Source: Acidimicrobiia bacterium (GTDB lineage: Bacteria; Actinomycetota; Acidimicrobiia; IMCC26256; JAMXLJ01). From it: a DNA stretch of 52,941 nt. The notes under the pieces were generated by a model, which searched no databases, had not been told where the DNA came from, and saw only the letters and a list, made by a program, of their open reading frames with translations. The translations under genes were made by a program, and so were the position numbers. Below, piece after piece: positions 32,483 to 40,248 of this stretch. Numbering within the stretch: the first letter of the stretch is position 1; each line of letters begins with the position of its first letter. Where the stretch lies: positions 1 to 52,941 of the forward strand of contig DASRES010000091.1 in assembly GCA_035651955.1 (NCBI GenBank). The letters are read 5' to 3'.

Positions 32483-32950
32483 TCAGCTCCCGCCCATCGC
32501 GGCCGCGGCGCGGCGTTGCATCTCGTCCGGCGAGACGTCCTCGACGTGAGTCTGGACGCTCCACACGTGGCCGAACGGGTCCTCGATCTGCCCCGAACGG
32601 TCGCCGTAGAACTGATCCTGCACGTCGCGGCGGACCTTCGCGCCCCCCTTGACCGCACGCGCGACGACGTCGTCGACGTGTTCGACGTAGATCGACAGCG
32701 TCACCGCCGTGCCGCCGATCGACTTCGGCCCGCGGATCTCCATCTCGGGGTACTCGTCGGAGAGCATCAGCACCGAGTCGCCGATCGTCAGCTCCGCGTG
32801 GCCGATGCGCCCGTCGGGCGCGGGCATCCGCATCCGCTCCTTCGCTCCGAACACGCGCGTGTAGAAGTCGATCGCGGCCGTCGCGTCGTCGACGCACAGG
32901 TACGGCGTGACGGTGCGGTAGTCGTCGGGGATGGGCTTGACCTCGGCCAT
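32483..32950 (-). CDS. VOC-superfamily (glyoxalase/PhnB-like) protein
   Basis: 155 residues from ATG 32950 with AGGAGG 9 bases upstream. PhnB-type pattern: TVTPYLCVDDATAAIDFYTR, FGAKERMRMPAPDG, GHAELTIGDSVLMLSDE, and the second half IYVEHVDDVVARAV with QIEDPFGHVWSVQTH. The His/Glu metal positions are partly present. Substrate unknown. The last gene of the reverse run from the histidine kinase, although a 46-base gap separates it from the next. Confidence 0.88.
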   Translation of the reverse strand: MAEVKPIPDDYRTVTPYLCVDDATAAIDFYTRVFGAKERMRMPAPDGRIGHAELTIGDSVLMLSDEYPEMEIRGPKSIGGTAVTLSIYVEHVDDVVARAVKGGAKVRRDVQDQFYGDRSGQIEDPFGHVWSVQTHVEDVSPDEMQRRAAAAMGGS

Positions 32951-32996
32951 CGGCACAACCTCCTGCTCGCTCGCGGACGAGTGTGCCCCGCGGGGC

Positions 32997-33626
32997 TCAG
33001 CGCGGATCGGGCCGGTCGAGGTTCCAGTGGCGCGCCACGGTGCACAGCCAGCCGCCGTCGCCCGTCGGGACCAGCCCGAAGCGGCTGATCGTCCGCTGGC
33101 CGCCTTCGTGATCGCTGTACAGGAGCTCCACCTGGATGCGCTCCCGTCCGGAGATCGCGCTGCGCAGCGGTTCCGCGACGGGATCGTCGCGGTCCCGGAT
33201 CGCGCCCTGCCAGAACCCGACGTCACCGGGCGGCACGTAGAGGTCGCGGGTCTGCGCGCGGAACTCCTCGGGCTCGGCGTGCGGCCGGCTGCCGTCCCAC
33301 GCGGGGAGGACGTGCCAGGAGTGCAGGACCGCGATGCCGGAACCGACGTTGCGCAGCGGCATCGACAAGTAGATGACCTCTTCCGTCATCTCGACGCTGC
33401 CCCGACCGCCCCCGACCTTCGACATGTGCTCGTCGCCCCAGGTGATCTTCTCGACCGGGTCCTGCAACCGGGAGTTGACGAGCACCGGGCGCAGGCGCGT
33501 CTCGAGCGCGCGCTCCGCGGTTCGCGCGGCCGCGTTCGCGGATCGCACCGAGGCGAACGTCGCGACGGCGAGGACGAGCGTCCCGCCCGCGGTCGCGAAC
33601 GACGACACGGTCGCCCAGTCGGTCAC
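32997..33626 (-). CDS. hypothetical protein with N-terminal membrane anchor
   Basis: 209 residues from GTG 33626, 1 base after the response regulator stop. One hydrophobic segment at residues 8-28 (SFATAGGTLVLAVATFASV) suggests a membrane anchor. The rest is a soluble domain with SMPLRNVGSGIAVLHSWHV, RDLYVPPGDVGFWQGA and QVELLYSDHEGGQ, a strand-rich pattern found in uncharacterised actinobacterial proteins. Being directly downstream of the kinase-regulator pair, it may serve that pathway. Confidence 0.75.
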   Translation of the reverse strand: MTDWATVSSFATAGGTLVLAVATFASVRSANAAARTAERALETRLRPVLVNSRLQDPVEKITWGDEHMSKVGGGRGSVEMTEEVIYLSMPLRNVGSGIAVLHSWHVLPAWDGSRPHAEPEEFRAQTRDLYVPPGDVGFWQGAIRDRDDPVAEPLRSAISGRERIQVELLYSDHEGGQRTISRFGLVPTGDGGWLCTVARHWNLDRPDPR

Positions 33627-33627
33627 G

Positions 33628-34278
33628 TCACACCAGCCGCCGGTCGATCGCCCACCGGGTCAGCTCGTGGCGGTTCGACAGCTGCAGCTTGCGCAGCACC
33701 GCGGAGACGTGCGTCTCGACCGTCTTCGCCGCGATGTTCAGCTCGCGCGCGATCTCCTTGTAGGAGTAGCCGCGCGCGATCAGACGGAGGACCTCGCGCT
33801 CGCGCGCGGTGAGCTGGTCGAGCTCGGGATCGACCGTGCCGACCGGGATTGATGCGAACGCGTCGAGCACGATGCCCGCGAGCATCGGTGAGAACACCGC
33901 GTCACCGTCGGCGACGCGCGTGATCGCGTCGACGAGCTCGTCGCCCGAGATCGTCTTGGTGACGTAGCCGCGCGCGCCGGCACGGATGACGTCGATGACG
34001 TCACTCGGCGCGTCGGACACCGAGACCGCGAGGAAGCGGATGTCGGGATGGTCGCGCAGCACCCGACGGATGACGTCCGCGCCGCCTCCGCCCGGCATGT
34101 GCACGTCGACGAGCACGACGTCGGGGTGGCGCTCACCGACGAGCTCCACCGCGGCGTCGACCTCCGAGGCGTCGCCGACGAGATCGACCGCGTCGCCGAT
34201 CTCCGCGCGGACACCCGAGCGGAACAGGTGGTGGTCGTCGACGACGAACACACGCGGCCTCTCGGCACGCTCGTTCAC
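33628..34278 (-). CDS. NarL/FixJ-family response regulator
   Basis: 216 residues from GTG 34278, overlapping the kinase stop by 4 bases (translational coupling). Receiver domain with the acidic pair D14/D15, phospho-acceptor Asp58 in VLVDVHMPGG, Thr/Ser and Lys in AVSVSDAPSD and TKTISG. C-terminal LuxR-type helix-turn-helix (about 150-212): LTAREREVLRLIARGYSYKE and TVETHVSAVLRKLQ. It is the cognate partner of the PspC-domain kinase. Confidence 0.96.
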   Translation of the reverse strand: MNERAERPRVFVVDDHHLFRSGVRAEIGDAVDLVGDASEVDAAVELVGERHPDVVLVDVHMPGGGGADVIRRVLRDHPDIRFLAVSVSDAPSDVIDVIRAGARGYVTKTISGDELVDAITRVADGDAVFSPMLAGIVLDAFASIPVGTVDPELDQLTAREREVLRLIARGYSYKEIARELNIAAKTVETHVSAVLRKLQLSNRHELTRWAIDRRLV

Positions 34279-35522
34279 GACGTCTCCCGTGGCATCGTCA
34301 GCTGGACCTCGGTGCCCTCGCCGGGCGCGCTGCGGACGACCGCTCGCCCGTGGTGGCGCTCCATGCGACCGGCGACGGACTGCGCGAGGCCGTGACGGTC
34401 GGCCGGCACGTCGCCCGGGCAGAACCCGATGCCGCGATCCCGCACGTACACCGACGCCTGCACCGGGTCGACCTCGACGTACACCGCGACCGACGACGCG
34501 CGTGAGTGCTTGGACGCGTTCACCATCGCCTCGCGTGCCGCACGGGTGAGCGCGCCGAGCCGGTCGTCCAACGGACAGTCGCCCACCTTCACGACGTCGA
34601 TCGGTACGCCGTGGTCGGCCTCGACGTCGTTCGCCACCTCGTCGATCGCAGCCGCGAGCGAGGACGCGGCGTCGATCGGTCGCCCCGCGATCCACGTACG
34701 CAGCTCGCGTTCCTGCCGGCGCGCGAGACGGACGACCGCGCGCGGATCGTCGGCGTTGCGGCGCAGCAAGGCCAGCGTGTGCAGCACCGAGTCGTGGAGG
34801 TGCGCGGCGAGCTCGGCGCGCTCCTGCGACCGGATCCGCTCGCCGCGCTCCTCGGACAGATCGGTCGCGAGGCGATAGAGCCACGGACCGAACACGAGCC
34901 CGAGACCGGCGAGCATCACCCCGATGGTCAGGTACACCTGGCGGACGGGAGCCGAGTGGTTCGCGGCGAGGAACGCGGCGGCGGACGCGAGCACGAGCAC
35001 CGCGCCGACGACGACGCGCGCCACGGCCGCGGGCCGGTTCCCCGACCCGACGATCGGCCCGATCGCCGCGCTCCACGGACCGCGCCGCGCGTCGTCGACG
35101 GCGTCGGTCCCGCGGTCGCCGGTGCCGTCGCGTCGTTGACGCCACAACAGCGCGACACCGACCCCCGCGACGGCCGCGGGCCACACGATGCTGTCGACGA
35201 ACCCCAGGCGCAGCTGGCGCAGCAGGAGCAACGTCCCGAGGACGATCGCGCCGACGGCCAGCGCCTGCGCAGCGTCCCAGGCGCGCGCGGGCCTCGACGC
35301 GCGCACCCGGGTCGTCGCCGAGCTCTCGCTCGGGAGGACGATCCACCCGAGCACGTACAGCGCCACGCCGACCCCCGCGACCGCGCTGAGCACGACGAAC
35401 GCCACGCGCAGCAGGTTCGGGTCGACGCCGAACGCGTTCCCCATCGCGGCCGCCACGCCCGCGACCCGGCGGTCCGCGCTCGGGCGGACGAGACGCTGGC
35501 GCAGCGACGCGGGCGACTGCAT
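34275..35522 (-). CDS. sensor histidine kinase with N-terminal PspC domain
   Basis: 415 residues from ATG 35522. N-terminal PspC domain (about 18-65, RRVAGVAAAMGNAFGVD then LYVLGWIVLPSE) and further hydrophobic segments to about 225 make a multi-pass membrane sensor. The DHp helix ELAAHLHDSVLHTLALLRR holds the phospho-acceptor His. The ATPase domain has N-box REAMVNASKHSRAS and G boxes RDRGIGFCPGD and HGLAQSVAGRM. This is the LiaS/DesK-like family plan. It lies divergent from a second PspC-domain gene. Confidence 0.96.
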   Translation of the reverse strand: MQSPASLRQRLVRPSADRRVAGVAAAMGNAFGVDPNLLRVAFVVLSAVAGVGVALYVLGWIVLPSESSATTRVRASRPARAWDAAQALAVGAIVLGTLLLLRQLRLGFVDSIVWPAAVAGVGVALLWRQRRDGTGDRGTDAVDDARRGPWSAAIGPIVGSGNRPAAVARVVVGAVLVLASAAAFLAANHSAPVRQVYLTIGVMLAGLGLVFGPWLYRLATDLSEERGERIRSQERAELAAHLHDSVLHTLALLRRNADDPRAVVRLARRQERELRTWIAGRPIDAASSLAAAIDEVANDVEADHGVPIDVVKVGDCPLDDRLGALTRAAREAMVNASKHSRASSVAVYVEVDPVQASVYVRDRGIGFCPGDVPADRHGLAQSVAGRMERHHGRAVVRSAPGEGTEVQLTMPRETS

Positions 35523-35651
35523 GCGCCGATGATCGCACGGCACCCCGGGCGCGACGACCGGTGGTGACCCGGACGCGACCGGACGGTTCTCGGGGTTCGT
35601 CGGGGGAGTTCCCCGATCGACCACCGGCACCCGGACGGCGACCATGGCGAC

Positions 35652-36944
35652 GTGACCACCGAGAGCCCCCCGACCCGCGTGTACCGCACACGGCGCCGCG
35701 TCATCGCCGGCGTCGCGGGCGGGTTCGGTCGCTACTTCGCGATCGACCCGAACGTGGTGCGCATCGTCCTCGTGCTCCTCGCGTTCGCCGGTGGGATCGG
35801 GATCCTGCTGTACCTCGCGGCGTGGCTCATCGTTCCCGAGGAGCCGGTCGGCAACGTCGATCCGTCAGCGGCAGGGCACCCGCCCGCGCGCACGAACCTG
35901 CTCGCGATCGTGCTCGTCGGCCTGCTCGCGCTCGTCGTCGTCGCGACGATCGGCCGGCGCACGTTCGACGTCGCTCCCGCGACGGTATGGGCACTCGCGC
36001 TCATCGGCGGTGGTGCGGCGGTCCTGTGGCTGCGCTCGCCCGATGCCCGCACCGCGACCGGCGCACCGGGCGAGACGACCGCTCCCACACCCCCCGGCGC
36101 GACGCCGCCGGCGCCGGCGTACCCCCCGCCGCCGGCGCCGGCGGTCGCCGGCACGCCGTCCGAACCGTGGACGGTCGCGCCCGTCGCGCCCTCGCCGTTG
36201 CAGCGCATCGCACCGGTGCTGGGCCGGATCGCGGTCGTGCTCGTCGCAACCGTGGCCGCGGCGGTGATCGCCGCGATCGGCGTGCTGCTCGTCGAGGGAC
36301 CCGGTTCGGTCGACGTCACACCGCTCGAGGCCGTCGTCGTCGGGATCGTCGTCGTCGCCGCGGCCGTCGTGTTCGGGATGGGGCGGCGTCGCCTGCCGGA
36401 CGCCGCGCCGGTCGCGCTCGCGCTCGTCGCCGTCGTCGCGTTCGCGGGGTGGATCGGGCCGCCGTTCCAGGGCGGCTGGGGCGTCCGCCGGGTCACGCCG
36501 GACGTGCTCGTCTCGCGCGAGAGCGTGTACCGCCTCGCGGGCGGCCGGTTGACGATCGACCTGCGCGACACCCGGCTCGGTGAGCGCGCACGGATCCTCA
36601 GCACATCGGTCGCGACGGGCAGCGTCGACGTCATCGTCCCGCGCGACGTGAACGTCGAGCTGCAGGCGCACGTCGACGCAGGAGGTATCAAGTCGTTCGG
36701 CGTCGACGAGGGCGGGCTCGGTGTCGAGCGGCACGCCGTCGACCGCGTCACGGGCGCGACGCGCACCCTCCTCGTCCGCGCCCGCGTCGGTTGCGGCGAG
36801 ATCGTCGTCCGGCGCGACTCGGGGAGGACGCAGCCCGTCGCCGTACCGCCCATACCGAAGGTGCCGTCGCCCCCACCGGTCCCGGCACCGGCGCTCGCAC
36901 CAGCGGTGTGGTCGACACCCGCGTCCAAGGAGGCAGTCGCGTGA
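35652..36944 (+). CDS. PspC-domain membrane protein with LiaF-like C-terminus
   Basis: 430 residues from GTG 35652. PspC domain at residues 8-62 (RRRVIAGVAGGFGRYFAID, LYLAAWLIVPEE), then several TM segments split by a Pro/Ala-rich linker (APAYPPPPAPAVAG). The C-terminal part (about 300-390) has TSVATGSVDVIVPRDVNVE and GGIKSFGVDEGG, the strand pattern of LiaF/DUF2154-like cell-wall-stress sensors. It is likely the membrane signal-input or inhibitor of the divergent kinase. Its stop overlaps the start of the ABC ATPase gene by 4 bases. Confidence 0.9.
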   Translation: MTTESPPTRVYRTRRRVIAGVAGGFGRYFAIDPNVVRIVLVLLAFAGGIGILLYLAAWLIVPEEPVGNVDPSAAGHPPARTNLLAIVLVGLLALVVVATIGRRTFDVAPATVWALALIGGGAAVLWLRSPDARTATGAPGETTAPTPPGATPPAPAYPPPPAPAVAGTPSEPWTVAPVAPSPLQRIAPVLGRIAVVLVATVAAAVIAAIGVLLVEGPGSVDVTPLEAVVVGIVVVAAAVVFGMGRRRLPDAAPVALALVAVVAFAGWIGPPFQGGWGVRRVTPDVLVSRESVYRLAGGRLTIDLRDTRLGERARILSTSVATGSVDVIVPRDVNVELQAHVDAGGIKSFGVDEGGLGVERHAVDRVTGATRTLLVRARVGCGEIVVRRDSGRTQPVAVPPIPKVPSPPPVPAPALAPAVWSTPASKEAVA

Positions 36945-37861
36945 TCGAGGTCATCGGGCTCACGAAGCGGTACGGGGCAACCGTCGCGGTCGACGACCTG
37001 TCGTTCAGCGTCCGTCCCGGCCACGTCACGGGCTTCCTCGGGCCGAACGGTGCAGGCAAGACGACGACGATGAGCGTGATCCTCGGTCTCGACGCGCCGA
37101 CGGCCGGCCGCGCGACCGTCAACGGCCGCCCGTTCGACGCGATGCGCGCACCGTTGCGCGAGGTCGGCGCATTGCTCGATGCACGCGCCGTCCACGGCGG
37201 TCGACGCGCGCGTGACCACCTGCTGTGGCTGGCGCGCAGCAACGGCATCCCGCGCCGCCGCGTGGACGAGGTCCTCGCCATCACCGGTCTCACCGACGTC
37301 GCGGGAAGGCGGGCCGGGAAGTTCTCGCTGGGCATGTCGCAACGGCTCGGCATCGCGGCCGCGCTGCTCGGCGACCCCGGCATCCTGATGTTCGACGAGC
37401 CCGTCAACGGGCTCGATCCCGAGGGGATCCGTTGGATCCGTGGCCTGCTGCGCAACCTCGCGAGCGAGGGCCGCACGGTGTTCGTGTCGAGCCACCTGAT
37501 GAGCGAGATGGCGCTCACCGCCGACCATCTCGTCGTCATCGGGCGCGGGCGGCTCATCGCCGACGCGAGCGTCCGCGACGTCGTCGAGCGCAGCGCGACG
37601 CGCGGCGTCCGCGTCCGTACGCCCGACGGTGCGCGCCTCGTACGGCTGCTCACGCAGCGCGGGTGGAAGGTCGAGTCGGACGACGACGGTGCACTGCGGG
37701 TCGCCGGTGTCGAGTCGCGCGACGTCGGCGAGCTCGCCGCCGCGCACGACGTCGTCCTGCACGAGCTCGTGCCCGAGCGTGCGTCGCTCGAGGAGGCCTT
37801 CATCGAGCTCACCGACGCGAGCGTCGAGTTCACGGGGACGACCGGAGGAGCAGCAGCATGA
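36941..37861 (+). CDS. ABC transporter ATP-binding protein (drug/lipid-export type)
   Basis: 306 residues from GTG 36941 with AAGGAGG at 36927-36933. Walker A FLGPNGAGKTTT, signature KFSLGMSQRLGIAAALL, Walker B GILMFDEPVNGLDPEG, H-loop VFVSSHLMSEM, and a C-terminal extension (about 220-306) usual for ABC-2/DrrA-type exporters. It overlaps the start of its permease by 4 bases and the PspC gene by 4 bases, so the three form one coupled operon. Confidence 0.96.
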   Translation: MIEVIGLTKRYGATVAVDDLSFSVRPGHVTGFLGPNGAGKTTTMSVILGLDAPTAGRATVNGRPFDAMRAPLREVGALLDARAVHGGRRARDHLLWLARSNGIPRRRVDEVLAITGLTDVAGRRAGKFSLGMSQRLGIAAALLGDPGILMFDEPVNGLDPEGIRWIRGLLRNLASEGRTVFVSSHLMSEMALTADHLVVIGRGRLIADASVRDVVERSATRGVRVRTPDGARLVRLLTQRGWKVESDDDGALRVAGVESRDVGELAAAHDVVLHELVPERASLEEAFIELTDASVEFTGTTGGAAA

Positions 37862-38697
37862 CCGTCACCGACGTCGACACGATGACGACGGCCCGTCGGC
37901 CCGTCCCGACCGCGCGACGTGAGAGCCATCTCCGCCGGGTCCTCGGCGCGGAGTGGATCAAGACGCGCTCGATCCGCTCGACGCAGTGGTCCCTCGTCGC
38001 GCTGGCGGTCGCGACGATCGGCATCTCGATCCTCGCGTGCGCGCGCACGTCCGCTCGCTGGAGCGGGATGCCGCTCGACCAGCAGCAGAGCACCGACGTC
38101 ACGAACCTCAGCCTGAACGGGTGGTACCTCGGTCAGCTGATCGTCGGAGTGCTCGGGGTGCTCGCGATCACGTCCGAGTACGGCAACGGCATGATCCGTA
38201 CGACGCTCGCGGCGGTGCCCCAACGCCGGCTCCTGCTCGCCGCGAAGGCTGTCGTGCTCGGCGCGGTGGTGCTCGGCGTCGCGCTGGTGCTCTCGTTCGC
38301 GTCGTTCCTCATCGGTCAGGCGTTCCTCGCGAGTACCGGGCACGGCGCCTCGCTCGGGAACGGCGACGTGCTGCGAGCCGTCGTCGGTGCGGCGCTATAC
38401 GCGACGACGATCGCGCTGCTCGGCTTCGGGCTCGGCGGCCTGTTCCGGAGCACGGCCGGTGCCGTGAGCGGCCTGTTCGGCATCCTGTTCCTGCCCCCCG
38501 TGCTCGCGGAGGCGTTCAGCGGCTCGTGGCACCGGACGATCCAGCGGTACGCGCCGATGAACGCCGGCAGCCGCGTCCTCGCGGTGCTGCCGTCGCAGAA
38601 CGCGTTGGGCCCCTGGGCGGGGATGGCGGTGCTCGCGGGGTACACGGCGGTCGTGCTCGTCGCGGCGTTCTGGATCGTGCGCCACCGCGACGCGTGA
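37858..38697 (+). CDS. ABC-2-type transporter permease
   Basis: 279 residues from ATG 37858. A basic N-terminal part (ARRPVPTARRESHLRRVLG) then six hydrophobic segments: WSLVALAVATIGISILAC, YLGQLIVGVLGVLAITSEYG, GAVVLGVALVLSFASFLIG, and others up to LAGYTAVVLVAAFWIV. EYGNGMIRTTL is the amphipathic motif of ABC-2 permeases. The tail ends at RHRDA. It pairs with the upstream ATPase; the exported molecule may be an envelope-active peptide or lipid (inference). Confidence 0.94.
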   Translation: MTVTDVDTMTTARRPVPTARRESHLRRVLGAEWIKTRSIRSTQWSLVALAVATIGISILACARTSARWSGMPLDQQQSTDVTNLSLNGWYLGQLIVGVLGVLAITSEYGNGMIRTTLAAVPQRRLLLAAKAVVLGAVVLGVALVLSFASFLIGQAFLASTGHGASLGNGDVLRAVVGAALYATTIALLGFGLGGLFRSTAGAVSGLFGILFLPPVLAEAFSGSWHRTIQRYAPMNAGSRVLAVLPSQNALGPWAGMAVLAGYTAVVLVAAFWIVRHRDA

Positions 38698-38721
38698 CCG
38701 TCGCGCGCGAGGATCGTCGTC

Positions 38722-39909
38722 GTGGCGGAACGAGTGATCGACCTCCTCGACGGCGACTTCTACGTGAACGACCCGTATCCGACGTACGCGTGGATGCGCG
38801 ACCACGCGCCTGCGTACTGGGACCCGGTCAACGAGCTGTGGGGGATCTCCCGCTACGACGACGTCGTGGAGATCGAGAAGCGCAAGGACGTCTTCATCAG
38901 CTCGGACCAGCGCAAGGGCGGGTACCGGCCGAACCTCCCGGCCGATCCGGCGCTGATCGGGCTCGACGATCCCCTGCACCAGCAGCGGCGCAGCCTCGTG
39001 TCGCGCCGGTTCACGCCGCGCGCGGTGACACGTTGGGAGCCGCACGTCCGCGACGTCGTGACCCGGCTGCTGGACGCCGTCGAGGCGAACGGGGGCCGCA
39101 CCGAGGTCGTGAGCGAGCTCGCCGCGCCACTGCCCGCGATGATGATCGGCGCGCTGCTCGGCTTCGACGACGACCTGTGGCCGAGCCTGCAGTCGTGGTC
39201 CGAGCGCTCCATCGCGCTCGGCGGTGGTCCCCGCTACCGCAACGAGGACGGCGCGGCGGCGGTGATGGAGTTCGCGGTCGCGGCCGCGGACCTGTACGAG
39301 CGCAAGAAGCAGTGCCCGGTCGACGACGTGATGTCGGTTTGGACCACGTCCTCGCTCGACGGCGAGCCGCTCGGGCTCGACGTCGTCATCCCGGACTGCC
39401 TGCTCCTCTTGGATGGGGGCGCGGAGACGACGCGCACGGTCATCGCGCGCACGCTCGTGAACCTCACTCGGTGTCCGGATCAGTGGGCCCGGTTGCGGGC
39501 CGGCGCCGACCTGACGGTCGCGACGGAGGAGTTCATCCGCTACATCACGCCGATCCACAACATGTGCCGGGTGGCCAACCGCGACGTGGAGATCGCGGGG
39601 GAGACGATCCGGGAAGGGCAGCAGGTCGTGCTCATGTACTCCTCCGCGAACCGCGACCCCGCGCACTTCGACGATCCCGAACGTCTCGACGTCACCCGCG
39701 ACCCGAACAACCACCTCGCGTTCGGCTTCGGCACGCACTTCTGCCTGGGCGCCGCGCTCGCGCGCCTCGAGATCCGCGTGTTCTTCGAGGAGCTGGTGCG
39801 CCGGGTCCGTGCGCTGCGGGTCGTCGAGGGCACCGAGCCCGTCGAGATGCCGAACGCCTTCGTCTACGGCCTGCGCGAAGCGCAGATGGAGTTCGACTTC
39901 GCCCGTTGA
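38722..39909 (+). CDS. cytochrome P450
   Basis: 395 residues from GTG 38722, with GAGGA 8 bases upstream and 24 bases after the permease. I-helix LLDGGAETTRTVIA, K-helix EEFIRYITP and haem loop FGFGTHFCLGAALARLE. The opening LLDGDFYVNDPYPTYAWMRD resembles CYP142/CYP124-like actinobacterial enzymes acting on steroid or fatty side chains, but that is only a resemblance. Its stop at 39907-39909 is followed by a palindromic repeat two bases later. Confidence 0.95.
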   Translation: MAERVIDLLDGDFYVNDPYPTYAWMRDHAPAYWDPVNELWGISRYDDVVEIEKRKDVFISSDQRKGGYRPNLPADPALIGLDDPLHQQRRSLVSRRFTPRAVTRWEPHVRDVVTRLLDAVEANGGRTEVVSELAAPLPAMMIGALLGFDDDLWPSLQSWSERSIALGGGPRYRNEDGAAAVMEFAVAAADLYERKKQCPVDDVMSVWTTSSLDGEPLGLDVVIPDCLLLLDGGAETTRTVIARTLVNLTRCPDQWARLRAGADLTVATEEFIRYITPIHNMCRVANRDVEIAGETIREGQQVVLMYSSANRDPAHFDDPERLDVTRDPNNHLAFGFGTHFCLGAALARLEIRVFFEELVRRVRALRVVEGTEPVEMPNAFVYGLREAQMEFDFAR

Positions 39910-39910
39910 C

Positions 39911-39988
39911 CGGTCCCGCGGGACCGCCTGAACCGCGATTCAGATGACCGTCGATGCCCCGAGGCGGGATTCACCGTCATCTGAATGC
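39911..39988. repeat. palindromic interspersed repeat, copy 2
   Basis: The 16-bp palindrome CGGTCCCGCGGGACCG (39911-39926), then the arms ATTCAGATGAC and GTCATCTGAAT as a perfect 11-bp inverted repeat about 27 bases apart, with an inner CCCCG-a-GGCGGG. The GGTCCC-to-GAATGC distance is 77 bp. Confidence 0.8.
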
Positions 39989-40024
39989 GGCGCCGGCTCG
40001 TTCTCGCGACGACCAGATACGCCC

Positions 40025-40102
40025 GCGGTCCCGCGGGACCGCCGCGCCACGATTCATGTGCCATTCGGTCTCGCCTGGCGAGACCTCCGGGCACCTGAAT
40101 GC
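40025..40102. repeat. palindromic interspersed repeat, copy 3
   Basis: The 18-bp palindrome GCGGTCCCGCGGGACCGC (40025-40042), then GATTCATGTGCC pairing with GGGCACCTGAAT around the inner perfect hairpin GGTCTCGCC-T-GGCGAGACC. The GGTCCC-to-GAATGC distance is 76 bp. Confidence 0.8.
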
Positions 40103-40146
40103 GGTCGAGCGCGTCCGTGTCGTCGTGCTCGAACCCCGACGGCACG

Positions 40147-40248
40147 TCATTCGCGGTCGGTGAGCCCGCTGAGGCGCGACCGCGTACGTTCGTAGACGTA
40201 TCGCGACAGCAGGCGGACGTCTTCCACCGCGCCCGTCTGTTCGTTCAC
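40147..40248 (-). pseudogene. truncated DinB/DUF664-like gene start (33 residues)
   Basis: GTG 40248 overlaps the SDR stop by 4 bases, a normal operon junction. The 33-residue product MNEQTGAVEDVRLLSRYVYE continues to RTRSRLSGLTDRE, then a TGA (40147-40149). This is very like the first helix and turn of DinB-family proteins (Y-V-x-E-R-x-R-x-x-L-x-G-L-T-D-x-E), which normally run 150-200 residues. The rest of the gene is missing and the neighbouring DNA is repeat sequence. It may be a decayed gene or a short functional peptide. Confidence 0.5.

Larger units (their letters stand above)
39910..40146. other. 237-base spacer holding two tandem palindromic repeats
   Basis: The spacer between the convergent P450 and DinB-like stub contains two consecutive copies of the palindromic repeat with a 36-base link, and about 45 bases of unremarkable sequence at the right end. 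No coding frame is convincing. The repeats are listed separately. Confidence 0.6.

Noticed and set aside
35558-35627. CCGGTGGT...ACCACCGG repeat in the PspC divergent spacer
   Set aside because: Arms are only 8 bp and 54 bases apart in GC-rich DNA; may be chance. Not listed as an operator.
26547-40102. CRISPR array reading of the palindromic repeats
   Set aside because: Only three copies, two of them in tandem, with unequal spacing and nested hairpins; no regular unique spacers and no cas genes.
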